NCBI GenBank assembly: GCA_013396525.1
Contig: VWYX01000399.1
Span: 646,758-710,757, forward strand
DNA from: Chaetorhynchus papuensis
Taxonomy: Eukaryota; Chordata; Aves; Passeriformes; Rhipiduridae
Direction of reading: 5' to 3'
Length of the DNA stretch: 64,000 bases
Below the pieces are notes generated by a model that had not been told where the DNA came from, ran no database searches, and saw nothing but the letters and a program-made list of their open reading frames with translations. Positions 38,301 to 53,300 of the stretch are shown here, piece after piece. Position 1 is the first letter of the stretch; each line of letters begins with the position of its first letter. The translations under genes were made by a program, and so were the position numbers.

Positions 38301-41300
38301 TGTGACTGAGGTTGTTACTAGCGCCATTTCTCACTCATTCTCCTCAAAACAAGATGCACAAGTTCCTAGGTAAGATAAACCCATCCTGTTCTATGTAATA
38401 AAATAAAATTTTCGGTTTGATGTAATGTGATATGTAAATTTGACTTCAAAATATTTTCAGGTATAGTATACTGAACCTGCAAACTAAGTAGCTTTTCCTG
38501 AAACTTTTTTGTACTGTAATCCTTGTGGATCATACACACTCATGTGTTGTCTGGAATATCACATGAATCAAACATGTTAATTCAGAGCTACCAGATTTCA
38601 AGAGACATGACAGTTTTGTTTTCTTGTTCTGGGTAGAATTCGTTATATAATATTACTATAGAAAAACATACAGAACACCTGAACAATGATATTTTAAACT
38701 TATAAATACGTTTTAATTAAAATTATTATAATGCATATATCCTACGGCAACTGATATATTTACATAAATATATACAAAATAGAGAGAATTTTGGAATTGG
38801 GAAAAAGAGTCAGGAATCAGTCTCAGGCTTTCAGTTCTAGAACAGTCCTCTATGAAGATTTTTTCAGTTTAGAGGAAGATCGGAACTACACATACTTTTG
38901 GGTTCCATTTTCATGTGTCACTAATCTCTTTTCCTTCATGAGCTTTTCATGCCACTTATTTAAAACAAAATTTACTCAAACTTCTGGCATTTCAGACCAT
39001 GCTTGCACATTCTAATTGCCTTCCAAAATACTTCATATGCCCCTTCACAGCTATTAGATGTCTGAAATTATTACTCATTAGCCATTGCTTTATGCTTCTG
39101 TTTGTTCACATGCTTGGAAGCCATCCTGTAAAACTGTAAAAAGTCTTCCAAGGGTTGCCTGTATCCATAGCAATGTCAGCATTTTTCTTAAACAGAGAAA
39201 TGTCTCTCAGGTCAATTTCTGTTGGTGTAAATCCTTCAGTTTCTTTATAGCTTAATGTAAATCCTAACCCTCTTTTCTTCATGTAAGGAATTAATGTACT
39301 TGATATTCTTCACCTTCTAAAAGATCTTGTTATCACTCTGGGAAAATGTAATGTATTGTACATGTTACTCAAATTTTAAATTATTTTCTTTAATCTGAAA
39401 TCTTGTTGCTTTTTAATCCCAAATATCTGAAGGAACATTACTTTACGTCAAAGTGAATATGCCTTCTGCTTTATTTTAACTAAAAATATCCTTCTTCATT
39501 TTCTATCAGCTGTTTAACTTTATCAGTAACCAGGCCTTTTTTCTGTCTTGGTCTCAAGTCATTGTTTTCTGCCTGTATCTCTAGAGAAAATAATATTTTA
39601 GATACACTTGTGGCTACAAATCAGATGGAACATACATCTTTACTACTGTTTTTCATTCAATATTTTAAGGAGCGTTAGGAAATATATCATACATGCTCTC
39701 TGGTCAAGATTGTGCACTGTTAATTATTAAGTTGTTCCTACAAATTAATTACGTTTTTATAAAACACAGCTGTCTTTAAAATTTTTCTGGACTGATTTAA
39801 GACAACCTTAGATAGGTGTTTTGAACTCTGAATGTTTTTAATAGTTTTTTTCTTTTCTTTCTTAAGTAGTGCAGACATTTCTGTAAGTGATTCTCAGCCT
39901 TCTCAGACTTTTGTTTCAACTATGTCAAGTCTTGCCTCCCATACTTCTGTTTGTGCAAAGAAGCAAGAAGTCAAGGAAGAAGTCCCTAGAGAAGAAAAAC
40001 CAAATACATCAGAAACTGTTAGGCAGATGTTGCAAGATGAAATGTTTAAATTAGTTCAGGTGAGAGCATCTAACTTTTTTAAGTAGTTTTCATGGTACAA
40101 ACTGTGTTGTTTAAAACAATGTAAATAATTACTGTGTTAAAGGCATTCTGCATGTGGTTGTTCTTGAAAGAGATTTCCAGTCCCCTATTAATCACTGTGA
40201 AAACTTATTTTCGACTTAACTTTTACTTTTGATTCAAGAAAATTGGTGGTATAATAATAGAAGTTTGAGTGTGTTTTAGCTACAGAAGTCAATGTGCTTT
40301 AATAGTTTACATTTGGAAAAATTCTGATGCTGTAGTAACTTCTCAACTGTACTAGGATTTATGTTGTGGTAGTACACTGAGCCAATTTTAAGTGACCTTG
40401 CATTTATTGAAACTTCACAAAATAAGTGAAGACATTCATCTTGCTTTAGCATAATCTGTCTGTGGCAGGTATTTATTGTAGCTTACAAAAAACTCCAGCA
40501 CAGTAAACAATTATACAAATGAATCATTATTGAATCATCCCATTATTTGGGATGGTTTTTTGTTTTGTCACCTGATAGCAAACAGCTGTAACATAGCCTA
40601 GATATTTTTGCTGTGATCTCTGTTAAAGTTGTTGGCATTGTTAACTTTGTGCATGTGTATATTCAGCTACAGCAGATCAACTTCATGAGTTTAATGCAAA
40701 TAGTGCAATCATCCTTTACCAATGTGCCAAATGTGCAACAAATGTTACAACAGCATCAATCAGTTCATCTGCCAGGGAGCCAGCCTGCACACACTGCTGA
40801 AAGCAATGCTTCTCCACAAACACAAGTGCCCACTCAAGAAGAAAAAGGAAAAACTGGTCAAGAGAGCTCCGTTTTTCAGCCAGAGAAGAGTGTGAAAAAT
40901 GAAAGCAGCAATGGCCAAATAAAGGTAGGTGTATCAAAGTGTGGTTTATGAAGACTGTTCAGTATGTCTGATATATTATCTATCCTGTTGAGTTAGGAAA
41001 TGTGTTCATAGTGATTGGTATAGACAGAACTATTTTTGTGCATATTTAGTGCATGGTAGCTGTGTAAATGCTGTTTTGTTTGCTTTTCTCATTTAGAATC
41101 ATCTGGGTATGAGTGCCTCTTTGACATTATTTGAAAGCAACAGCAAGGAAGCAGGATTAATGTCACCATCCCAAGATCTGCATTCTTCAGTGCCTACTAA
41201 ACCACTTCATCTCTTAGCTCCTTCCTCAGGCATCCAGAAAAAAATAAAGCTTATCCCTGTTGAAAAAAAAATTAGTTACTCAAATGGATTTCCTTTGCTT

Positions 41301-44300
41301 AAGCTCGAATCAAGTTATCATGTCAAACCAGCGTTTTTCCATCCAATAGAAATGTCATCAGCTTTTGCCAGACCACCCCCAGTACCACGAGTAGCTTGGA
41401 GTTCATCAGATTCCTTATCATACACACCAAGAAGGACTAAGGCAGAAGAAGATTTCCACAGGAATAGATACAACCCTGAGATTCCAAGGCAAATGCATAA
41501 GGAAGAGGAGAGATGGGCAGAAAGAGTGCATAAGGGGCCTCCCAAATACCTGAATTTAGATCAGTATGAAGGACAGCAAGAAGTTTCACCTCAGCCACAG
41601 TTCCCTGCAAATGTCAATGTGTACAAAGGTCCGACCACTCAGAACCTGGCTGGTATTCCACTGTTGCACTTGCAACTTGACCCAGTACCTAGAGCTCCAC
41701 CAGTTGTAAGGCAGCCAATCACTAACACTTTAATACCTGTTAAACCTGCAACCAAAGATGCTGACTCCAGAGAAACACTACAGGATGCAGGAATATCGCT
41801 ACTTCAGATTAATCTACCTCAGAAAAAGAAGGTACTGGATTTTAATAATATATTTTTCTAAGTTGTAGTGCTTTGTCAGTTTCATGGTTTCTTACTCATC
41901 ACAAGTAAGTTCACATTTACAGGCTATGGAATTTGGAAGTGTTCAGCACAGGTATCAGGAGGGATCTAGAACCAAGCATATGTGCATGCTGACGTGTCAG
42001 TATGAGGCAGGCTGCAAGCCTGAAAGTGTTTTTAATGACATAAGATTGATTCTACATTCCATACTTAATCAATTATGGAATCAATTCAGAGTTAATCACT
42101 GGTAATGAGTGTAAAGAATTTGCTATCTAAAATACTGGACAATATTTATATGGTAAAAAATAGGGGGTTTTCCCAGAAATTGTAATAGAGTTATTTATAG
42201 AAGTAGGATGTGGTGAAAAATCCTTTCATGCAGGGCAGAAATGGAGTGGTAAAAGGCTTGGTAAGAAAATCTTACGGATGCTGAATACCTGATGTTTTGA
42301 AAAATATTATTTCTGATAGACTTATATGCTTGCATATCCCAGTTGAGAAGAATGGAAATGTTTTTCCTTGAAAGGTGCTAATTCAGTCTTTGTCTACATG
42401 GATGGTTCCTAACTTCATCCTGAACTACGTACATAAGAAATGCAAATATTAGTGAAACATGTTCTGTGGAGAAAATTCATATGTTCTCTGGAGAAAATTC
42501 ACACCTTTTCATTCACTTTCAGAAAATAGTTTACACATGTACATATTGTCAGAGGTTCTGGTCTGATGCTATTAATATTCCATTTCCATTGCTTTACAAA
42601 TGCTACAGGAGTTTTGTTTGTTTAACTGAAATCCAAACTGGACTTAGTTTTTTCATGCAATCTGACTGGGGTTGCCCTCCCTGTTTCCTCTGTCTTCTTT
42701 CTCTCTCTCTCTGAACTCTCTTAGGCACCAAAACTTATTCCATTTCAAGATCTCATTGCATTTGAGCAACGCCAGAAGCATCATTCTGTGCCCAGTACTT
42801 CCTTTGGACAAGACCAAACCAAACCTATCGAGCTACTAAAAACTGGTGTTGAACCATTTGAACTAAGAGATGTGCAGAGCAATAGAAAAAGGCAAGCCAA
42901 ATTTTTAAAGTGGAATTTTGTTTTGAAAGACTGAGTGGTAACCTGTACCTTATAGTTTTGACATCAGAGAGAGTGGATATAACTCTCTCAGCAGAGAATA
43001 AAATAGCAAATATTAGTAAAGACACAGCTGAATTGTATCATTAGGGAGTGAAGAGTTTTTGCTCTTAGAAGATTTACAGGTGGAAGATTCAAGGGGAAAT
43101 GTTTTTCATTTCACTGTCTGTGGTTTAAAGTCTTGTCTCCTGTCTGTTTGCTATACACTCTTCAGGAAATTATTTGCTTTTTGCATGATGAATACTAATA
43201 GACTGCTCTCTGGGCTGCATATTGTCACTGTCATCTTCAAGAAGGAAAGGATGATATGCTCTTTCAGTATAATTCAATACGTAGGCTGTTTTTAATATAG
43301 ACAGTGATTAATTAACAAAATTCCTGCTGAAGCAGGGTTGGGATTTTTTTGCTAGGTATATTATTCATTACTTACAAAATTTGATCTATTTGATGTTAAT
43401 TGATTGCACAAAGAGTTAAAACAGTTTGTTTAAGCTGCTTGCATATAATTGTTCCGTTCTCATAGAATGCTGATAGAATGTTCTAGAATGGAATACTTAG
43501 TTCACTCCAGTTACAATGCATTTAACTGTCATTTTGGAGCAGAGGCTCAAGAGGCGTTTTTCACTCTTAAAGTGAAAACTTGCTACACTAGTAACTGCAG
43601 ATAGAGTTTAGAATACATTTTGATAGTATCTGCAGAAATGCTTGAAACTGCAGTTGCTGTCTTGTAATCTACTTATCACCTAGTAATTAGGAAAATTCTA
43701 TGGGGATTGAAGTTTGTTTCTTACAGATTTCTTACAGGCATTTTGCAAAGTAATTATTAATTATACACAAGACACAGATGTGAAATGTTAGGTGGTTTGT
43801 AATATTTAATATCAATAGCTTATTAGACAATTAGTGGATTTTAGTGCGATTGCTAGTATTTTTATGGGTTCCTACAACAATTTTATGTAGATTTCAAGCA
43901 GGCAGAAATAGTGGTTTGAACTCATCTGTATGCAGTAGCTCTGTTCATCTTTTCCAATCTTTATTTCAGTGTTTATTTCTTAATAGTACTATTTCTTAGA
44001 GAACAACAATAGGTACTTTTGTTGTTTCAGAGCACTTCTTACTCTTTTTCTGTAATTAATATATTTTGACAGTAAAAAGAGGCGTAATAAGAAACAACAG
44101 AAAGAGAAGGAGGATAAGAAGAAACCAAGTGTGTCCTTCCGCCCAGACGACTCCATCATCAGTATCAGTGACACAGCAGTGGTTACTGAATCAGAGACTG
44201 GGGTATAGAATAATGTTTTTTTCTTATCCTTTTCCCATTCAAGTATTAACAGAAAAGAAGGAAGCAGAAAACTATAAACAAAACAATACTGTACACCTCT

Positions 44301-47300
44301 TCCAGGCTCTAGCCTAGAAACAGTATACATATTTTTAATTCCTATACTTAGGTTTTCTGTAAACAGGAGATTTATTTTTATAAAGGATTCCAAGGTTGCT
44401 ATTTTTTTCCTGACACATGAACTTGTCTGTTTTGATAGGATATAAGTCTGTATGTACATTTGTAGTAAACACATACAAAAATGTTAAAAATGAAAAAAAT
44501 GTATGTTTTTCCTAGTAGTAATGCTAGGACAAGTGACCCAGGCATTACTCCTTTCCTGTGAGGCTGGGTGGATGACAATATAAGAGTAAGGATTACTTAG
44601 TAGGAATACTACCAGTTTAACGCTAGATCACTACCCAGAGCTAAGTTTCTGATCCATACCGTACCTTCTGTGAGACTTCACTCCAGCACAGCAGCTGGAG
44701 ACTCTAACGAGACCTGGAGATATTAGTCAGGGTACAGCAGGGGTGGGATAGACTCAAAGAGGAATAAAGAGTTTGTGTTACTGCACATCACCCCAAGGTA
44801 CATAAGAGAACATTACCTAGTCAGTAAATTCCACTAAGTTGGAGTGGATCAGAGGAATTTTAAAAAGGGGTGAGAAAAGTAAGTGACGATTATTTCTTTT
44901 TTTGCCCCAAATCATTACTCATATGAGGTATATTGGATAGTTAACAGCATCAAGAAAGCCTTTAATCTTCACTAGGACTATTTCTAAGATGATGCTTTTT
45001 TTTCTTTATATTAGGATCACCAACCAAAATCGATGTCTTACGTTCAAAATGGTTTTCTCATCTCAATGGGCAAGTACAACTCCTTTTAATGTTTTGAGTG
45101 CTCAAATAAAAAAAATCAAGGAACATAAGTTTGTTAGAATTCACAGAAAAACTCTATAGTCATTAACATGTTAAAAACCTGGATAATGTGTTCTGTGGGC
45201 AATAGACCTTACTGGCTTATGAGATCTTTCCCCAGACCTTTCAGGATGTGCAACAGGTATTTGGAATTTTCTGGAGATACTCAGTTTTTAGGGGTTTGGT
45301 GTGGAGAGAGACACAGGCAAATTTAAGATTGTATATGAATTATCTGAAGATTCAGAATAGTTTTCTCAAAAATTGTAGAATTATTTTAATTTTTCTTAAA
45401 AATGAATGATAGTCTTGTATTTATGTTTATAAACAATAGAGTTAATGGAAAAATAGCAGCATGTTGAGTGAATTTAATTAGCTGTGGTTGGCAGTGATTT
45501 CTGTTCATATGATTAATCAAAATAATTCCATTAACCTTTCAAATCCTAACTTTTTTATTTATTTTAAAAAGATATTATTCCAACATTATTTGCCTGCATA
45601 TTCTAATTACCCAGAATTAAGGGCTCTTTTAAAAGAAACTCAATGTTTTCAATGTTTCTAGCTTGCAATATGAAGACCATGGCTGTGGAAAGATTTGCTT
45701 CTTTATAGTATATTAATTCATGACAATATTCAGTTCTGTCACAGGACAAAATGCAATTCATTCTCTGAAATTTGGCCTTAAAGAAATGCAAACTCTGTAG
45801 AAACAACAATAAAGAAATGAAGGCATACATGTTATAAATATTCCTCCCCTCCTTTAAGGATTTGAAGCAGACCTTTACTGTTCAGTGTACTAAAATATTT
45901 AATTTAAATACCACATATTTAAACTGAATCTTGATTTTAATTCAGTGTAGCATTGTAAATGTCAGTACAGTTGTATATTCACATAAAGTAGGTAGCACGA
46001 ACTTTTCTTAGAATCATTTATGAGGTATGTTTAGAGAAAAGTTAAAATACCTGTTGAAAATACAGAGAAGGAATTGTTGGAGCCCATAGTTGTGAGTTAA
46101 TATCATCGCTTTCAAAGATGTCTAATTTTTATATCGTTTGTAGACACCTATTTTGTATTATCACATTTTAGATGCAATGGAGAAAGCAAGTACTGTCTCA
46201 GCAGATCTACATTATTTGGCTTCTGTAGGGAAAAAACCTGCAGAAACTCAAGATGCAAGTACAAATACTCATCCAGTTAAATGCTACACAGGTAATCTAC
46301 AGAAACCAGCTATTTCTTGTTGCTTCTTGATTAGTTGTGATATTTGGTCAGGTTTCAAAATGCAGCAAGTTTGTAAAGGGGAAAACAGTTTTTTGTGCTC
46401 TAATTTCTTACTTTAAAAAGAATTAAGCCAGAAAACATTGGAATATAAATTACAAAGCAGTAGTTAAAATAATTATAAATAAAAATCTTACTGATGCAAT
46501 TATGTAAGAGTCTCCTCATGCTTTCTGTAAGTCAGTTCTGCTGTGACTTTTTCTGAAAGCTTCTTTTAACATAACTTGCCTTTATCTAAATGCATTTTAG
46601 ACAATGTTTCACACATGACTGAAATTGTTTCCTTGCCTCTTCCTCTACAACTTTTCTTTTATTATGAACTGGCAAATCAGAAATGTACACTTAGATAATG
46701 CTATTGGTATCTTTACTTTCCTTAAACTCATGCATTCTGGTCTCTTTTTTTTTTTCAATCAAGTGGTCGAATCATATCAGGATCATGGGATCAGTGGATC
46801 AGGAAATGAGGTTTCCAGAGTTCAAAAAAATGAGCTGGTCACATCTGTTCCTGCATCAGGTGTGGCTTCAGTCTTTCTCCACTTCATTTGTTGTTTGGGC
46901 AGTCTATAAAAGTGTAGGTGTTCTAACATGGGTTTTGTACCTGAGATAGCTTAATGCAGGGTGTAGATAACAGGCTAATTTATCTGACTTCTTGAAACCC
47001 AATCCTTGTTTTGTGGATTTTAGCTTGATTTTAATGCCACTTAATCTTTGGGATTTAGTTTAATGTAGATTAAATGAATTGACCAGTGGGATGTTAAAAT
47101 AGATCACATGGAAATTGAGCTGCAGTAGCATTGTTCCATAGATACTTCACATAGATTTCAGTACCCAAGTATTTTCCCTGTGGTACCAAGAGAGCATGCT
47201 AATTTTTCCATTATTGTAAAATTCAACAGTGTTTCTCCATTTGAAGATAATTTCACTACCTCACACGACTCATTTGCAGATAGTTTTATTAGAGGTTTCT

Positions 47301-50300
47301 ATCTGAGTAATCTAATTTCTTTGGATTAAGTAAAGATGCAGATTTTTTTTTTTTTACTTAAGTAGGAGGGACTTGGATATTAATAGCAATCTAGATGGCA
47401 GCTTAGTCAAAGCTTTTCTTATCTTCTAGAGAATGCAGAGCTGTTTCCTAATAGTCTGGCTTTTTTGGGCTTTTACTGTAAATATAATACTGACTATTAT
47501 TATTTTCTTGTAGAATCATCTAGTTCCTCTGCAATACTACTGCCAGACATGTATTTAAACCTGAGTTTCCCCACTGAAATGAAGGAGAAACCATTACCAT
47601 CCTTTCTGTCAGATGCACCTGATTTGGTTAGTGATCTAATGTACATATGGCTGAAATGCATTTTAAGTATACTGCTTGTCTTGATGAATTTGGGTTCTTT
47701 GTATCTGCATGAGTCAATTGTGTAATATTGTGTGATTGTATTTATTTTGGTCCCTAAACAAAACGCCTTTCAGCTGCAAATGTAAAGAGGTAAACACAGG
47801 GAATGGTGAACGATGCACTATAAACAGCTTATTCAAAACACATACTGTATAATTCTTCATTATCTTGTTGTTTAGCATAAACAGGAATATGTAAGTGTGA
47901 TTGACATTGAAGACAGTGACATCCTTAACAATTTGCCCATGATACCTGAGTCTGAAGAAGAGATAGCTGCTGCACAGCAAAATGAGAAGCTTGAAATTCC
48001 ATCTCCTGCAAAACTTCATCACACAGCAGCTTCTGTTACTAATGCAATTCCACCTGAGGTGCTTCAGAAGCAAGGTAAACCATTTCAGTTTTAAATCCAA
48101 GAAAATGTAATACTCTTTTGTTGTCATATGCCCACAGAATATCTGCAGCCCTTCCCCAGTTAACCTCATTGTTTTTTAGTCTTAAACATCAACATTGATA
48201 CACTTGATTTCTTTTTAATGATTCTTGCCTCCTAAAACATACTATTAGGTATGGCACATCTGTGCCTAATTACTTGGAGTAATTTAGGTGCTTGTGGCTT
48301 ATTCAGTGATATTGGTGCATTCTTTTTTATTTATTTTAAGGTGATCATCAGAAAAAGGTATCAAACCAATTGCAAGAGAAAGATAAGTCAGATTTTGCTA
48401 CAGATAGTGTAACCTGGAATATAGCACATCAAGATGGAAGAACTCTTCCTTCTTCAGGGCTTCCATCCAAAGTAATTGAAAAAGAATACTTTTCCACAAA
48501 GCAGTGGGAAATGGATATGCAACTACAGACCCTACAGAACATAATAGAAAATATGGAGCAGGATTTCAGAAATAGCAAAATGGTGAGTTCTGAGTGCTAA
48601 CTGTTGTTTTTTAAACAGTTTATTTTTTCAGCTAAGGACAAAACCTACATTTTGGAACAACGTGTTCTCAAATCTGCTTGGTATCTGTTGAGAGNACTTA
48701 TGATATAATTATAACATTATATGTATTAACTATATAAATATTATCTATATTATAATACAAGTTTTACATATATGTATATATAATATTTTTTCATATTTAG
48801 TGCTGATTCTGTTGGTTGACATGGTTGCTTACAATGGACCAAATGTTGGCCAGAATGGTGGTGTTATTAGTGAATGGGCTGAGTATATCTGATTTCTGTG
48901 TAACTGAGAAAATGGAATAGCACACAAGTTCAGGCTGAGCAGGAGACCTTTTTGGCAAAGATTTCTGCAGTTGTGCCTCTACAAAATATTATGTGACTAA
49001 TTCCGGAACCTGATCCTATTTGTTTCATAAAATATTTGCATTTTTGCCATCTTTATAAATCTTAATATGAAAGTAAAATAAAGTTGGGCTTTGATGGCTC
49101 TTGTAGCTCAAGTCTGCTAACTCAGGGTATTCTATGATTCACAGAAATGTAAGGTCCTCATTGTATCACACACAGTTACTACACTCAGGTGAATTATTTA
49201 ATCAGGTATATTCTTCATCAAGGTTGTTATTAAAGTCAGATTTTTTTAAAGCCTGTAGGAAAAAAAAATCTTCACATATCATGTATTTGTTTCAGCATTT
49301 CATAGCACCTGGGTTTCAAAAATTCTGGGTATCTAGCCAAACCCTGAAGAGAAACCTTTTTTTTTCCCCGTTTTTTTCAGTTCATACTAGTTGGTCATTC
49401 CTTTTATAACAATTTCTTATGATTACATATCAGTTATGAAAGTTGTTCTTTTTGAGATTAATGCTTGGTAAAATGCCTCACTCTGGGTTAGTCAGTTTCA
49501 GTTTTCATTTTCTAGTTTTAAACTTCAGAAAACTTCAGACTTTTGAGGACTACGGAAATATTCTAATTTCTGTGGGTTTTAGATAAAATATGTGTTGGAA
49601 AACTTCAACTACTTTAAAAATAATGTGACTGGTAGGAGTAAAACTGTTCAAACAGATAACAGATTTTATATATATTTTCCTTCAAAGTAAGTATCCAGAA
49701 GATTGAAATTCTTACCTGAAATGAATCTACATGAGTGACTTTGATTCTTGAACTTTTTTGTTGGTTTTCAGTCAGGAAAAATGTTTGTAATGTTTGCATT
49801 AAAATGTTTGTAAGATTCTGACAAGGAAAGTGTATTTAAAGTAGACTTTGCATGAATATCTGTAGTGTAAGTCTCAGCAATACATTGAAGAAAGTGTCAT
49901 TACATAATTTTTGGGTTTCACTTACAGTTGGTGAAGCTGATAGAAGATTTTGAAATGGCTGCTGATTCAGACTTTGGTGCTCGTCCTGCAGTCTCTGCAG
50001 CTGCTGGAGTCATTGGTGCTGGTATGTGTCCAACTAACAGAAGGATAATAAATTTGCCATTGAATATTCATCTTAAATGACTTTTAGTTACCACTGACAT
50101 TTAATGCAATCCCTAAAGGTGCTACTGAAATATAAACCAAAAATATGAGAGAAAGAAATAAAATGAAAGGTAGCAAATCTGAGTATTGAGTTGTAATCTA
50201 CTGGTTTTATTAAAATCTTGCACCAGCTTAACTGTTCACTAGAGCCAATGTATTAAATGATTTATTGTTCATTTAAGACATAGCTATCTGGTACTTACTT

Positions 50301-53300
50301 CTGGCTACTGTACTGTGCCAAGAACATAGTCTAATCTACTTATGGAGTTAATACAAAGCCAAGTGGTGGAACCAAATCATGGCTATATCTGTGTTCATAC
50401 GTAAGACGATGTTTGGGATGTCCTTTAGGCTCACACGGAACAACTCCTGGTCTGGTCATTTTCTTTGTGTGTGCAGGACTGGGTCACATAGCACAGCCTT
50501 GGAAGTGCCCTTTCATAGGGAGGCACAGCTGATCCAGGCTCAGGCTGTTGTAGGTGACAGAGAAACTAAAGATGCCACTAACCAATACAATACATATGAG
50601 TGATAGTTTCTGCATTGTGGGGATTCTCCACTGGTCTACACTAAGTACTATATCTTTTTTTTTTTTTTTTCACAGAATCAGAATATCATTTGACAGGCAT
50701 GATCTTTGAAGATGTTTTAGATGATCAAAAGGAGAGCTTAAACTTGGAATACCCTGTACCCAGTTCTACTACTGTGGATGTACCCTCTCCTGCCTCTGCA
50801 GCCTTGGCTTCTAACTGTCCCAGTGGCCTGAAGTCACCTTCTGGTATAATCTTTATTGCGTATTTTTCCCCTTTGCATCTTTTAAAAATAAGTAAACCTT
50901 TTGTTCATGGTGTAATACTTCCTCATGGCTGTTACACAGAATGTTATGTAATGTGATCTTTAAAGTCAGTCATGAGTCTTTCTGGATTGCATTGTTCAGA
51001 ACGGCTTCATTGATGTGCACTGATAATGAGTTTGTTACACGACAGACCGGTATCACTAAGCTTTGAAAACAGTTCAGCAGTGAATCATACTTGCACTCAA
51101 ATTCACTGTCATTGAAAGGAAATAATCAGCATTGGGTCTGTTTCTGAAACCCATCACTGTGCTAATTTGTACTTACTTGCCTAAGTGAATATAAATGGGT
51201 ATGATGTCACAGAACACTCAAAGCTTCCTCCAAAAGCTGTCTTTTATCATCTCTGTCATCTACCTGTGTCTAGAGTGGTGACATCTCTGTTAAATACAGC
51301 CTACATCAGCAAAATTAATTGGTTTATTTCACTGTACAGTAACTACTGTCTTTGTCCTAAAAGGTTATTTTATGAGGTCTAATAATTTTGAAAACTGAGG
51401 GTAAATTGATTTTTGCAATTATGAAGACTGCAGTAGCATTAAAAGGAGGATGAAAAATCATTCAGCAAGTGACCTGTTGCCCAAAGTTAAAAATGCAGTT
51501 GTATTGTTTTCTTTGCACATTGCCTGCATTGCTTGCAGTCAGGCTCCCAAAAATGATACATTCGTTGTACATGTGAACTTGCATTTGACAGTCACATTTA
51601 CAGCAGTCTGTCTTAAAAGGTGTTAAAACATGTTCCTGTGTATATACAGCACTAGTGAATCTCAAATTGTACGCCCGCCCAGTTAAATTTCGAAAACAGC
51701 AATAGAGTTTACTAAGTATAAACTTGTTACTTGCAAGCTAAGAAAACTATAGGTGATACTAAGTTACAACTATAATTTTTTGAGATGGAGAGTTTAGTTT
51801 AGGAGAGGAAGCAGTGCTCTTCCTTCCAAGACAACCATACTGCTCTTCAGTTGCATCTTCTGAATTCCAAGCTGCTTCTGAGTGCCTGGATTCCTCAAGT
51901 AAGTGTCAATCATTAATTTTCCATGAAACACTGTATAATTAATTGGAACAGATAATTTCCAGTTAGAACAGTGATGATATCTTCCTAGCAAAGCTTCCCA
52001 CAAAAGCCAGGGAACTGTTAATTAATGCTCTCTGGAGCCCCTGTGCTAACCTGGCAGTCAATGACATGTTGTCTCACAGGCTGTTAAGCTTATGTACAAT
52101 ATTAATTTATTTTTAATGTCAACATATTGAGGTTGATGTGTTTCCGTATTTTATCCCACAGGCTGTTTAATATATGTATGATTAGTTTGTGTACCCGTGC
52201 AAAGATATTACTAAAAAGGGTTGTTTCTGTTTCAGGCTCTCGTGTATGCAGAGAACTATGTCCTGGGTATGTATTTTGAGACTGGTTTTGTTGAAAGTTT
52301 ACCAAAAAGGTGACTGTCAGGGTGGAATCACCACTTCATAAAAATCAAGGCATTTATATTCAAACTTCATAAAAGCCCTTTTGTTAGGTAATTTCAGGCA
52401 TTTACTCTGACTTTGGTAGTGCCTGTTAGATTTACTTTATGGAAAAGCTGCAGAAGCATTCAAAGTTCTTTTCTAGTTAGAAGTATTGGAGCTGTTAATG
52501 TAGATGGTGCTCTTGTCTGTGTGCATTTGTTATTTCCCCTACTTGCAAACCACTTTTTCAGCAAAGTACATGCAACTGCTGCTGGTAGTTGTCTACCAAA
52601 GCCAGCTATCGCCAGAAGGTTTTTAAGGTGTTACTGTATGAAAACTGTAAAGCAACAGACTGAAGATTTCATAACTGTAAAGAGCATATGCATTAAATAA
52701 AATAGTCTGACATATGTATTTTTACTTTTAGCTGCTGTTAGTCTTCTGGATCTAGTAGAAAAGAGTAGCTGTTTTCCTTTCTTCTTGGTCATTCTGCTCC
52801 ATTATCCATCCATATTGTTTTGCTTCAATCATAGCAGTAAACTGAATTGTTTATCTTATTTTTCTAGTATTTTAAATGGAACTGCTTGTTGTGACTGAAG
52901 TAGATTAGGGAGTGGCTAAATAAACTAAAGAATGGGTATGAGGCAATAAACTTTAGCAAACAGTGATTTTTACCCAGAGGAGTAACTTGAAGCAATTACA
53001 GCTTGTAGTCCTAAATGATGAGATTTGTTTTTTACTGGGAGCAACTGATTAAAAGAGAGGAAAGAAATGGGGAGAATTTAGGTGGAGCTGTACTCTCACT
53101 GATGCTGATTTTTGCTCAGAAGGTCGTTGAGATTTGGGTACCATTGAAACTGGTAGCACCCTATAACTTTATCTCCTCATGGGCAGCAGTACAAACCCTG
53201 TGGGTGCTCAGCCTCAGCCTCCTGTGGGCCAGCCATGTTCACACACCCCAGTGGAGCTCAAGCATTTCAGCTCTGGATGGTCCCTCTGATGTTAGTCAGG

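Noticed and set aside
43989..44474. 161-codon minus-strand frame
   Set aside because: It is a shadow of exon 36 and intron sequence with no protein-like signal.
47714..48169. 151-codon minus-strand frame
   Set aside because: It is antisense to the strongly conserved exon 41.
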